From Planctomycetaceae bacterium (GTDB lineage Bacteria > Planctomycetota > Planctomycetia > Pirellulales > Pirellulaceae), in NCBI GenBank assembly GCA_024642765.1, contig JAHEAM010000010.1:1-19021 (forward strand): DNA of 19,021 bases, given 5' to 3'. Below are positions 1 to 6,292 of this stretch, piece after piece. Made by a program: the position numbers and the translations under genes. Under the pieces are notes generated by a model. It ran no database searches, was not told the origin of the DNA, and saw only the letters and a list, made by a program, of their open reading frames with translations. Position 1 is the first letter of the stretch. Every line of letters starts with the position of its first letter.

Positions 1-116
1 GCCTTGAATGAAATCTGTTGAATGACACCGTCGTTCCATTCGATTTCCAACTTTCGATCTTCTGTCTTCGCCAACGATATGGGCTGCAGACTGTCAAATT
101 CTTTATCGGTACTCAT
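1..116 (-). CDS. DUF971 domain protein, N-terminal part only (runs off left edge)
   Basis: Only the first 38 codons are inside the window. The reading begins MSTDKEFDSLQPISLAK and continues with KLEIEWNDGVIQQISF, which matches the start of the DUF971 / gamma-butyrobetaine hydroxylase N-terminal-like domain (a hydrophobic-acid-W-x-DG pattern followed by a beta strand). The Cys-rich half that would bind metal lies outside the window. The ATG overlaps the TGA of the upstream ligase gene in an ATGA junction, so the two are almost certainly co-transcribed and translationally coupled. The function of free-standing DUF971 proteins is not firmly known; some are found beside Fe-S assembly or carrier genes. 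The family call is by motif recognition on a short fragment. Confidence 0.7.
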   Translation of the reverse strand, partial: MSTDKEFDSLQPISLAKTEDRKLEIEWNDGVIQQISFK

Positions 117-1414
117 CGTTTGTCGACAAACCTTTTGCCCTTTCCCTCAAACCGTGGCAGTTGCCCCATCGGTACTGACTCGACATCGACGCGCAGTCCT
201 AGTCGCAATTGCAGCTCTTTGCGAATTCGATCGGGGTTTTGCAATCGGTCCTCGACTTCGACTTTAAGTTGATCCATTGCACCTTGTTTGAATACGGTCA
301 TACGATATTCGATCACTTCTGGAAAACTGCGCAGGATCTGTTCCAGGGACGACGGAAATACGTTGACGCCGCGAATGACCATCATGTCATCGGTGCGTCC
401 CAACACACCGCCCTTCAGCAACACATATCGACACGGCTGCTCATCGTTCCACGTTGGCCGCACTAAATCGCCAGTTCGATAACGAATCACGGGGCTGCCA
501 TAGCGTCCCAAACTCGTAAGAATCAATTCCGAAAGCTCACTATCCTCGGACGCCAAACCCGTTTCCACTGACAAAAACTCTGCGATAAACTCACTCTCAA
601 TCACGTACAGACCGCGGCTCATCGGGTCGGCAACTCCCCATGGCCCGATTTCACTGGCTCCGCCGTGATCGACGACTCGCGCGTCCCATTCCGCTTCAAT
701 TTTCTCGCGTATCGAGGAGATAGATCCGCCCGGCTCGCCAGCCACAATGATTTTCTTTACTGGCAGATCACGAATCTCAATCTGGTTATCATCTGCAACT
801 TCTGCCATGTGCAGAGCGTAACTGGGCGTGCAAAGAAGCACGTTGGCCTGCAGCGTTCGCAACATTTCCAAACGCGCGAGCGTATTCAATCCACCCGTTG
901 GAATGACCATGGCTTGGCGAGCCAAAACCGCGTCGAACGCACTCCAAAAACCAATGAACGGTCCAAAACTAAATGCCAACAAACAGCGACTCGACTTTGA
1001 GACTTCAGCGGCATCTAAAACGTATTGCCACGTTTTCAACCACCAGTTCCAATCTTCGATCGTATCGGCAACAACCAAAGGCCGCCCGCGCGTACCGCTC
1101 GTTCGATGCACGCGCACGTAATGGTCCGTAGGATAAGTCAAATTCGCTGCGAAGCCCGGCGCCCGACCACCCGCTGCCAATTCGTCTTTAAAGGTGTATG
1201 GCAGATCGGCCAGTTGGTCCAACGAAGTCAACGGCAAATTTACGCCACTGAGCTTTTCCGAATAAAACTGATTCTTAGGCAACACTAACGACAGCAGTTC
1301 ATTTAGCCGCTGCAATTGAAATGCCGCCAGTGCTTCGGTATCGAGTACCGCAAGCTTCTGCCGCGCAGCCCGCTCCGATTCGTTGTCTTGGAAAATCATG
1401 CTTGGAAAACTCAT
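113..1414 (-). CDS. PaaK-type phenylacetate-CoA ligase family protein (acyl-adenylate-forming enzyme)
   Basis: The 433-residue product has the size and motif order of the phenylacetate-CoA ligase family, cytoplasmic enzymes that activate a carboxylic acid with ATP and transfer it to CoA. Visible motifs are the ATP-binding loop RTSGTRGRP (about 104-112), GEPGG (226-230), SEIGPWG (254-260), YRTGDL (312-317) and the hinge GRTDDMMVIRGVNVFPS (339-355). A C-terminal Lys-rich segment (EGKGKR, about 423-428) could supply the catalytic lysine. The true substrate is unknown: no paa catabolic genes flank it, so another aryl or acyl acid, or transfer to something other than CoA, is possible. It is the first visible gene of a minus-strand operon and overlaps the next gene, a DUF971 protein, by four bases. 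The ATG at 1414 was chosen as the longest start; a second Met lies five codons downstream, and neither has a clear Shine-Dalgarno. Confidence 0.88.
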   Translation of the reverse strand: MSFPSMIFQDNESERAARQKLAVLDTEALAAFQLQRLNELLSLVLPKNQFYSEKLSGVNLPLTSLDQLADLPYTFKDELAAGGRAPGFAANLTYPTDHYVRVHRTSGTRGRPLVVADTIEDWNWWLKTWQYVLDAAEVSKSSRCLLAFSFGPFIGFWSAFDAVLARQAMVIPTGGLNTLARLEMLRTLQANVLLCTPSYALHMAEVADDNQIEIRDLPVKKIIVAGEPGGSISSIREKIEAEWDARVVDHGGASEIGPWGVADPMSRGLYVIESEFIAEFLSVETGLASEDSELSELILTSLGRYGSPVIRYRTGDLVRPTWNDEQPCRYVLLKGGVLGRTDDMMVIRGVNVFPSSLEQILRSFPEVIEYRMTVFKQGAMDQLKVEVEDRLQNPDRIRKELQLRLGLRVDVESVPMGQLPRFEGKGKRFVDKR

Positions 1415-1590
1415 TAGTGGTAAACTCGGTTCAGATCGAAATACGGCAGGTTCAAATTAACTTGTGACTGATGCTTGTCGCGCATGCAAGCGAACTTATC
1501 TGGGACCGTGAATAGAGGGAATAAAGGCACAAAGTTCGTTTGACCACGTTAAATCAAACCGTGTATTCTCACATAAAATCCAAACCAAGC

Positions 1591-1616
1591 AACGTGACAA
1601 CGAACCACGTTATACT
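1591..1616 (+). promoter_or_regulatory. Possible promoter/operator upstream of the alkA-like gene
   Basis: A perfect -10-like TATACT lies at 1611-1616, 30 bases before the glycosylase ATG. It overlaps one arm of an inverted repeat, AACGTG (1591-1596) with CACGTT (1606-1611), separated by nine bases. The nonamer ACCACGTTA at 1604-1612 also occurs at 1543-1551. No convincing -35 is found at 16-18 bases from the TATACT, so this is only a candidate. The intergenic region is divergent and must also hold the promoter of the ligase operon. Confidence 0.3.
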
Positions 1617-1645
1617 GTTTCTTTTCGCAGATTTGGAATTGACGG

Positions 1646-2266
1646 ATGCCTTTTTACGCCCAACACGTTCGACAAGCTCAAACGTATCTCAAGAAAAATG
1701 ATCCACGTTTGCGCGACCTTATCCGCGACGTCGGACCGTTTACTCTTAAGGCCCAACGCCATGCGTTTCACATGCTTGTAAAATCAATCATATCGCAACA
1801 AATATCGACATCTGCCGCACGAACGATTACCGACCGACTCCTTGAGCACGTCGGAATGGATCCCATCTTGCCTCAAGCGTTTGACTGCCTAGACATTGAA
1901 ATATTGCGTACCATTGGCGTCTCGCAGCAGAAGGCCAGCTACCTTTTGGACCTTGCAGCGAAGGCGACGTCAGGTGAATTGCAACTGGAAAACATTTCTC
2001 GCAAGTCGGACAATGAAATCATCGCCCAACTGACACAAGTCAAAGGTATCGGAGTCTGGACGGCTCACATGTTCTTGATTTTCTCTCTGGCCAGAATGGA
2101 CGTCTTGCCGACCGGTGACTTGGGCATCAAAACAGCGATCCAAAACATTTACGGCCTCGAAGAATTGCCCGAGCCTCAGCAAATAGAAGCAATTGCCGTC
2201 CCCTGGCGACCCTATGCCAGCATCGCCTCCTGGTACCTTTGGCAATCTCTGGAAAAGAATTCGTAG
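1646..2266 (+). CDS. DNA-3-methyladenine glycosylase II (AlkA/MAG type)
   Basis: A base-excision repair enzyme of the HhH-GPD superfamily that removes alkylated bases such as 3-methyladenine. In the 206-residue product, residues 37-60 match the conserved start of the glycosylase domain (FHMLVKSIISQQIS). The helix-hairpin-helix is VKGIGVWTA (132-140). The catalytic aspartate is Asp158 in PTGDLGIKTA, at the usual place after the HhH, and the C-terminal PWRPYASIASWYLW is a family signature. It lacks the extra N-terminal beta domain of E. coli AlkA, so it is the short form seen in many bacteria and in yeast MAG. A weak GGA lies a few bases upstream of the ATG. It is followed 129 bases later by a DUF2156 gene on the same strand. 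The TATACT and inverted repeat upstream suggest regulation, but no Ada box can be identified with confidence. Confidence 0.93.
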   Translation: MPFYAQHVRQAQTYLKKNDPRLRDLIRDVGPFTLKAQRHAFHMLVKSIISQQISTSAARTITDRLLEHVGMDPILPQAFDCLDIEILRTIGVSQQKASYLLDLAAKATSGELQLENISRKSDNEIIAQLTQVKGIGVWTAHMFLIFSLARMDVLPTGDLGIKTAIQNIYGLEELPEPQQIEAIAVPWRPYASIASWYLWQSLEKNS

Positions 2267-2395
2267 CAAACACTAAGTTCACGGAAGCGAAAAGATTGCC
2301 TTCAGTCCTCCGTGCTAGCAACTTCGGTTTTCACTGTACGATACTAATTGATTTCGTTACCTTCCGGCCTGTAAAAATGGCAATTGAAACGAAAC

Positions 2396-3604
2396 ATGAA
2401 AAACGGCTTACGACCCAATTGGCAACTGCCACCTGAAGACGATTCGAGGAGTCGACCGCTCCTTCGTGTCTACCAGCCCGACTTGGTTGGTGATACTTCA
2501 ACCGCCCCGCCGTCCGATAACCAGCAAACGACTGATGCCGGAATTGTAATAGGCCAAATCGAACAGTTACCTTCGCGGTCGCAGACCTATTGGTCACATA
2601 AGCAGCATCGCGAACCCAAGGGAGCATGGCAAGTTTCGACGGCGGATCGAGAACGAGCCTTGTTGAACTTTGGTTCGTTTTCGTTGGCCTATTCGGCAGC
2701 GGTGCAGCCTAGGCTCGAACGATTCGGCGATGAACGCGGGTTCATTGCGTTTGCGAGACGGGTTGGTAACGCATTTGTTCTTGGCGATCCGCTTGTAAGT
2801 CCGGAAAACAAACGAAAGCTTCTGCAAGAATTTCTTTTAAAATTTCCGAAACCAACTTTTATTCAAGTTCACTACGAAACGGCCATGCTCTTGGAACAGC
2901 AGGGTTTCTTTGTAAACGAAATGGGCGTCGACACGCGTTTGGATCTTGATTCTTTTCATTTCAATGGGCGGACACGCGAATGGTTACGATACGCCGAAAA
3001 CTGGGTTTCGCGACGCGGTTACACCATCCGCGAATTTGATATCAGCAAGAATCTCGACGGAGTTGAACGCGTTTCGGAATCGTGGCGTGCAACACGCACC
3101 GTTCGCCGCAAGGAAGTTCGTTTTCTCAATCGCCCGATCGTAATGCAGCACGAACCGGGCGTTCGGCGATTCGGGTTGTTCGACGCAGCCGGCCAACTGG
3201 AGGCTTATATCTTTTTCGATCCATTGTTTGAAGGCGGACGAGTGACGGGTTTCGTTACGTGTATCAAACGCCGAAGTCCAAGCTGTAACGCCTATGCTGA
3301 AGCAGCGATCATGAAGCGTTCCATCGAAATTTTCCAAGCTGAAAAGGTGCTCGACCTGTGGCTTGGACTTTCCCCGTTTGCTCAAATCGAGAACAACAAA
3401 TTTCATCAAGATCAATTAATGCACTTTGTGAGCCGCTATTGCTATCGAGCCGATTGGTTCAATCGATTCCTGTACAACTTCAAAGGCCACACGGAATACA
3501 AACGGCGTTTTCAGGGTGAGGAGCACAAGGTTTATCTGGCCTCCAAATCGCGATTCAATCCCATTCGCATGTTAACACTCGCCAGCCTTTGCGGAGTGTT
3601 TTGA
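2396..3604 (+). CDS. DUF2156 / phosphatidylglycerol lysyltransferase C-terminal domain protein
   Basis: The product (about 402 residues) matches the DUF2156 family, the tandem-GNAT catalytic domain found at the C-terminus of MprF/LysX-type aminoacyl-phosphatidylglycerol synthases and also as free-standing proteins. Visible landmarks are LNFGSFSLAY and VGNAFVLGDPLVSPE in the first lobe, FIQVHYETAMLLEQQGFFV, the DTRLDLDSF segment before the second lobe, and FNRFLYNFKGHTEYKRRF near the end. There is no multi-spanning flippase domain, and the first 70 or so residues are polar and family-unspecific. The protein is therefore probably soluble and its acceptor is unknown; transfer of an aminoacyl group from tRNA to a lipid is the family precedent, not shown here. 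I start at the ATG; a TTG four codons upstream at 2384 is in frame. A hairpin lies 25 bases after the stop. Confidence 0.85.
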   Translation: MKNGLRPNWQLPPEDDSRSRPLLRVYQPDLVGDTSTAPPSDNQQTTDAGIVIGQIEQLPSRSQTYWSHKQHREPKGAWQVSTADRERALLNFGSFSLAYSAAVQPRLERFGDERGFIAFARRVGNAFVLGDPLVSPENKRKLLQEFLLKFPKPTFIQVHYETAMLLEQQGFFVNEMGVDTRLDLDSFHFNGRTREWLRYAENWVSRRGYTIREFDISKNLDGVERVSESWRATRTVRRKEVRFLNRPIVMQHEPGVRRFGLFDAAGQLEAYIFFDPLFEGGRVTGFVTCIKRRSPSCNAYAEAAIMKRSIEIFQAEKVLDLWLGLSPFAQIENNKFHQDQLMHFVSRYCYRADWFNRFLYNFKGHTEYKRRFQGEEHKVYLASKSRFNPIRMLTLASLCGVF

Positions 3605-4288
3605 CGTTTGAATGCCCGTCTCTCCGCAAAGCCCAGGTCATCACCCCCGACCGGGCTGGCGGGCTGCCATTTTGTATTCGCCAAAAACCACTTTGCGGTA
3701 TCAACGAACCGGCCGAGACCGAATAAGTGAACCGACGCCCTCAATTCAATTCGAACCCGGTGCTTTCCCAACCCGCTATCGGGATTTCACAGGTTGCGTC
3801 GAATGGCCTCCCACCTGTCAATGATCGTCCAGCGATTCAGGTATACGGTCGCGATCAACTGGTTGCTATCGGATTTCCGGCTGACATTTAAAACGGACCG
3901 GCTACCGAAGTCGAAAATTGGCTCGCAAAAAGACTTGTTCGTCAAAGGTTTTAAATACCCCCCGACGAGACAAAGAATATTGACGCTGAAAAAATGCTTG
4001 ACTCCGTTGGTAATCTGCAAGCCTTGGGAATTAAAGGCCGAGTCAGCGACTCGAAATTCTGGAATGAGGTTGATTCATCCGGAATCGATTCGGCCTTGAT
4101 CCCCGCCATTCGCGAACAATTTGGTTTGCCAGAAGGTGTCCATGAAGGATCCCCTTCAAGCGAGATTCTGGACGATGTAGGCATACTCCAATTAAGGGGT
4201 CTCGATCCCGGCGACCTAAACAACTGGAGTGCTTTGGACGAATGGAAACAAGGGATAACTAGCGGCGAACAATTTTTTGACAAGACAA
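3605..4288. other. Gene-poor stretch; possible decayed coding sequence
   Basis: No recognisable gene lies here. Apart from the hairpin, the only pattern is that plus-strand frame 1 reads protein-like for long stretches between three TAA codons (3724-3726, about 3889 and about 3952), then enters the open frame from 3994. That could be a decayed gene or chance. Reading frames on the opposite strand here are Pro-, Arg- or Ser-rich and resemble no family. Confidence 0.35.
3630..3657 (+). terminator. Hairpin after the DUF2156 gene, possible terminator
   Basis: AGCCC (3630-3634), a bulged A, and GGTC (3636-3639) pair with GACC (3649-3652) and GGGCT (3653-3657) around a nine-base loop rich in C. 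The stem begins 25 bases after the stop codon, the right place for a terminator. The following bases are not a clean T run (the first TTTT comes about 13 bases later), so intrinsic termination would be weak, or the hairpin could protect the mRNA end. Confidence 0.45.
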
Positions 4289-4410
4289 ATGGAAACAACT
4301 GTGGTGGAAATAACCCTGGCTTTGCAACACCTGGTGATAATTCGGTAACCAACTGCCCGAGCGTGTCGCATCGCATTTTGGGGCGAATGGCGTTGCTGAT
4401 GATTGGATGA
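3994..4410 (+). CDS. Weak hypothetical ORF (138 codons)
   Basis: The frame begins MLDSVGNLQALGIKGR and is rich in Asp, Gly and Glu with a codon pattern (many GNN codons) that looks coding up to about codon 90. After that it becomes Asn/Gly-rich and then overlaps, in another frame, the recognisable DUF1648 sequence that starts near 4341, so its last 20 or so codons cannot be real if that gene is real. No family is recognised, there is no membrane segment, and no Shine-Dalgarno is evident. It may be the tail of a decayed upstream gene or a chance frame. Confidence 0.22.
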   Translation: MLDSVGNLQALGIKGRVSDSKFWNEVDSSGIDSALIPAIREQFGLPEGVHEGSPSSEILDDVGILQLRGLDPGDLNNWSALDEWKQGITSGEQFFDKTNGNNCGGNNPGFATPGDNSVTNCPSVSHRILGRMALLMIG

Positions 4411-4766
4411 ACAAGTCGGCGTTTGCATGGACCAGAAGCGCCATGGCGGTGGGTATACCGCTGTTCTTGGTTGGTCTCACTCGCCTGATTAGGATTCTTC
4501 CACATTCGTTGATCAATCTGCCCAACCGACATTATTGGTTGTCGACAGAACGAAAGAACCAATCGTTCATCGCGATCGAAGGAGCCATGATTTGGTTAGG
4601 AGCTGCAACGGTACAATCGCTGGCTGGTATTTTTTACGTGACGGTCAAGGCGAACCTCAACGAGCAACCTCTCAATGATTATCGGGCGTATTTCATGTTG
4701 GGCGGATACCTTGCCGCTGTCGTGGGGTATATCGGCTGGTTGCTTTGGCGTTTCCGAAAACTGTAA
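4289..4766 (+). pseudogene. DUF1648-type membrane protein, apparently frameshifted near its N-terminus
   Basis: An ATG at 4407 opens 119 codons, but the homology clearly begins upstream in the same frame. From 4347 it reads NQLPERVASHFGANGVADDW and then runs into MNKSAFAW, the DUF1648 signature. It continues with the conserved INLPNRHYWLSTER and three further hydrophobic segments. In that frame a TAA at 4338-4340 blocks any start; no ATG, GTG or TTG exists between the TAA and 4407. The missing N-terminal segment is present in the frame starting at ATG 4289 (METTVVEITLALQHLVIIR), which stops at 4346-4348. Dropping one base at about 4346 joins the two into a protein of about 158 residues, the expected size for this family. 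It is either a recent pseudogene, a sequence error or, less likely, programmed frameshifting. The family is an uncharacterised membrane protein related to the N-terminal part of SdpI-type immunity proteins. Confidence 0.65.
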
Positions 4767-5001
4767 ATCCAACAACGACCATGGCTCGGGTCGCTGGACA
4801 TTCTGTTGGTGAGTTGCGAGGGCGGCTTGGCTTGTTCGCTCATCAATTCGATGGCTTTGCTTGGCTCAGGGATTGATTCCCGTCTGCAGCATCCGCCCGC
4901 TGCACACACCCTACTAAAAAAATATATTGCGCGTCTGTCCTTCAAATAGCGGCGGCAGAGTATCATAGAATTTTTGATCGCTACGTCGCCAATTGAAGTT
5001 C

Positions 5002-6270
5002 ATGACCGATACGCCAAGAAAATCTTTGTTGTTTCGACTGATGGCGTTGCCCATCGTGTTGGTGATGTTCGACCAAGCTCTCGTCAGTGGCGCACGTTTG
5101 ATGACCCAAGTCGCCGTCGCAAAGAATACACCAGCTGGTCAACCCGGATTAGGTTTCTATGTGTCGGCATTTGGATTCGTAGTCTTGTTGTTGACGTACC
5201 TCGAATCGTTTGTCACAACGCCGGTCAATGTTTTCTTGCCGCGGCAATCGACGGAACAACGCGGTAGCTTTTTCGCCGGAGCGATTCGCTTGACTTTCCT
5301 GGTCATCGTGCTAAGTATATCGATTTGCGTGGCGGCCTATTTCTTGATGTCGCTATTTGCGTCTCGAGCGGTCAACCGGCCCATTGCCTTGACGCTCGCC
5401 TGGTACCTGCCGTGCCATATGTTGCGAGAATTTTCGCGTCGCTGGTTACTGGCGACACATCGCATTCGGTATTTGATCGTACTCGATGTTGTTTCGAGCG
5501 TTGTATTGGCAGTCCTTTTGATTTTGGCGATCAATACGCAGGTTGTTACTGCGATAAGTGTTTTTGGGTTGGTAACGTTTGGGAATCTTCTATTTGTTGG
5601 CATGTGGTGGAAGCGGTACCGGAGCGAATTTGATTTTGAGGCGAGGTCCGAGCAACGATTTGCGAAAATCGGTTGGAATTACGGCCGATGGGTGGCTGGC
5701 GAGGGAACGTTTAGCGCATTGGTTCTCTATTTCACACAATGGTATGTGTCCGCAAAGTTCGATCAAAGTTCGGCTGACATGTATGGAGCTTGTTTAACGC
5801 TCGTATTCCTGGCGAATCCCTTTCTGTTGGGCGTGACAAGTTATTTCAGTCCGCGCGGCGCGGCGATATATCACGAAAGCGGCTGGGCGGGCTTCAAGCC
5901 GTTTTTGTCGGTTTACTTAGTGCTGGTAGTTGCTGTTTTGGGTGTGCTCGCAGGCCTGATTGGCTTTTGCGGACGTCCCGTGTTGGAATTGTTGTTTGGT
6001 GCAGGCGATGCGAACCGGGCCGCAACGATCTTGAGCATCGGGATGATTTTCCAAGGCATTAGTTTTATGCTCGCGATGACCTTGCAGACCGTTCAGTTCC
6101 CTCAGATAAACACGCTTGCGTCGTTTGTCGGTGCCCTGTTTGTTGTCGTATTTAGTTTCTTGTTCATTAAGAGCATCGAAACAGCCGCGCTCGGTTTTTT
6201 GTTTTCAGCACTAATCTCGGTGGTTGTGCGTTGGGCAGGTTTGTATTGGATGCGGCAACGATTAGGTTGA
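5002..6270 (+). CDS. Polysaccharide flippase-like integral membrane protein (MOP/MATE superfamily)
   Basis: The 422-residue product is hydrophobic throughout, with about 12 predicted membrane segments by eye. The clearest are at roughly 15-35, 50-70, 95-120, 155-185, 240-300, 310-335, 350-375 and 380-420. The layout, the polar loop carrying the RSEQRFAKIGWNYGRW stretch between the two halves, and the length are those of Wzx/oligosaccharide flippases, which move lipid-linked sugars across the inner membrane. The assignment is by overall pattern, not by a diagnostic motif, and no glycosyltransferase genes are adjacent, so the substrate is unknown. A TTG three codons upstream (4993) is in frame; I prefer the ATG. 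The 235 bases before it hold no gene. The gene ends 22 bases from the convergent barrel gene, with no terminator visible between them. Confidence 0.68.
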   Translation: MTDTPRKSLLFRLMALPIVLVMFDQALVSGARLMTQVAVAKNTPAGQPGLGFYVSAFGFVVLLLTYLESFVTTPVNVFLPRQSTEQRGSFFAGAIRLTFLVIVLSISICVAAYFLMSLFASRAVNRPIALTLAWYLPCHMLREFSRRWLLATHRIRYLIVLDVVSSVVLAVLLILAINTQVVTAISVFGLVTFGNLLFVGMWWKRYRSEFDFEARSEQRFAKIGWNYGRWVAGEGTFSALVLYFTQWYVSAKFDQSSADMYGACLTLVFLANPFLLGVTSYFSPRGAAIYHESGWAGFKPFLSVYLVLVVAVLGVLAGLIGFCGRPVLELLFGAGDANRAATILSIGMIFQGISFMLAMTLQTVQFPQINTLASFVGALFVVVFSFLFIKSIETAALGFLFSALISVVVRWAGLYWMRQRLG

Positions 6271-6292
6271 TGATTCAATCGAGACAATGTGT

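Noticed and set aside
3745..3765. TTCGAACCC-like string resembling a tRNA T-arm
   Set aside because: No acceptor stem, D-arm or anticodon arm can be built around it.
3951..4562. 203-codon open frame on the minus strand
   Set aside because: It is Ser/Pro-rich with no family resemblance and runs antisense through the recognisable DUF1648 sequence.
4921..4966. AT-rich TATATT and TATCAT as promoter of the flippase gene
   Set aside because: No -35-like hexamer at 16-18 bases from either; only a TTCAAA 14 bases from TATCAT.
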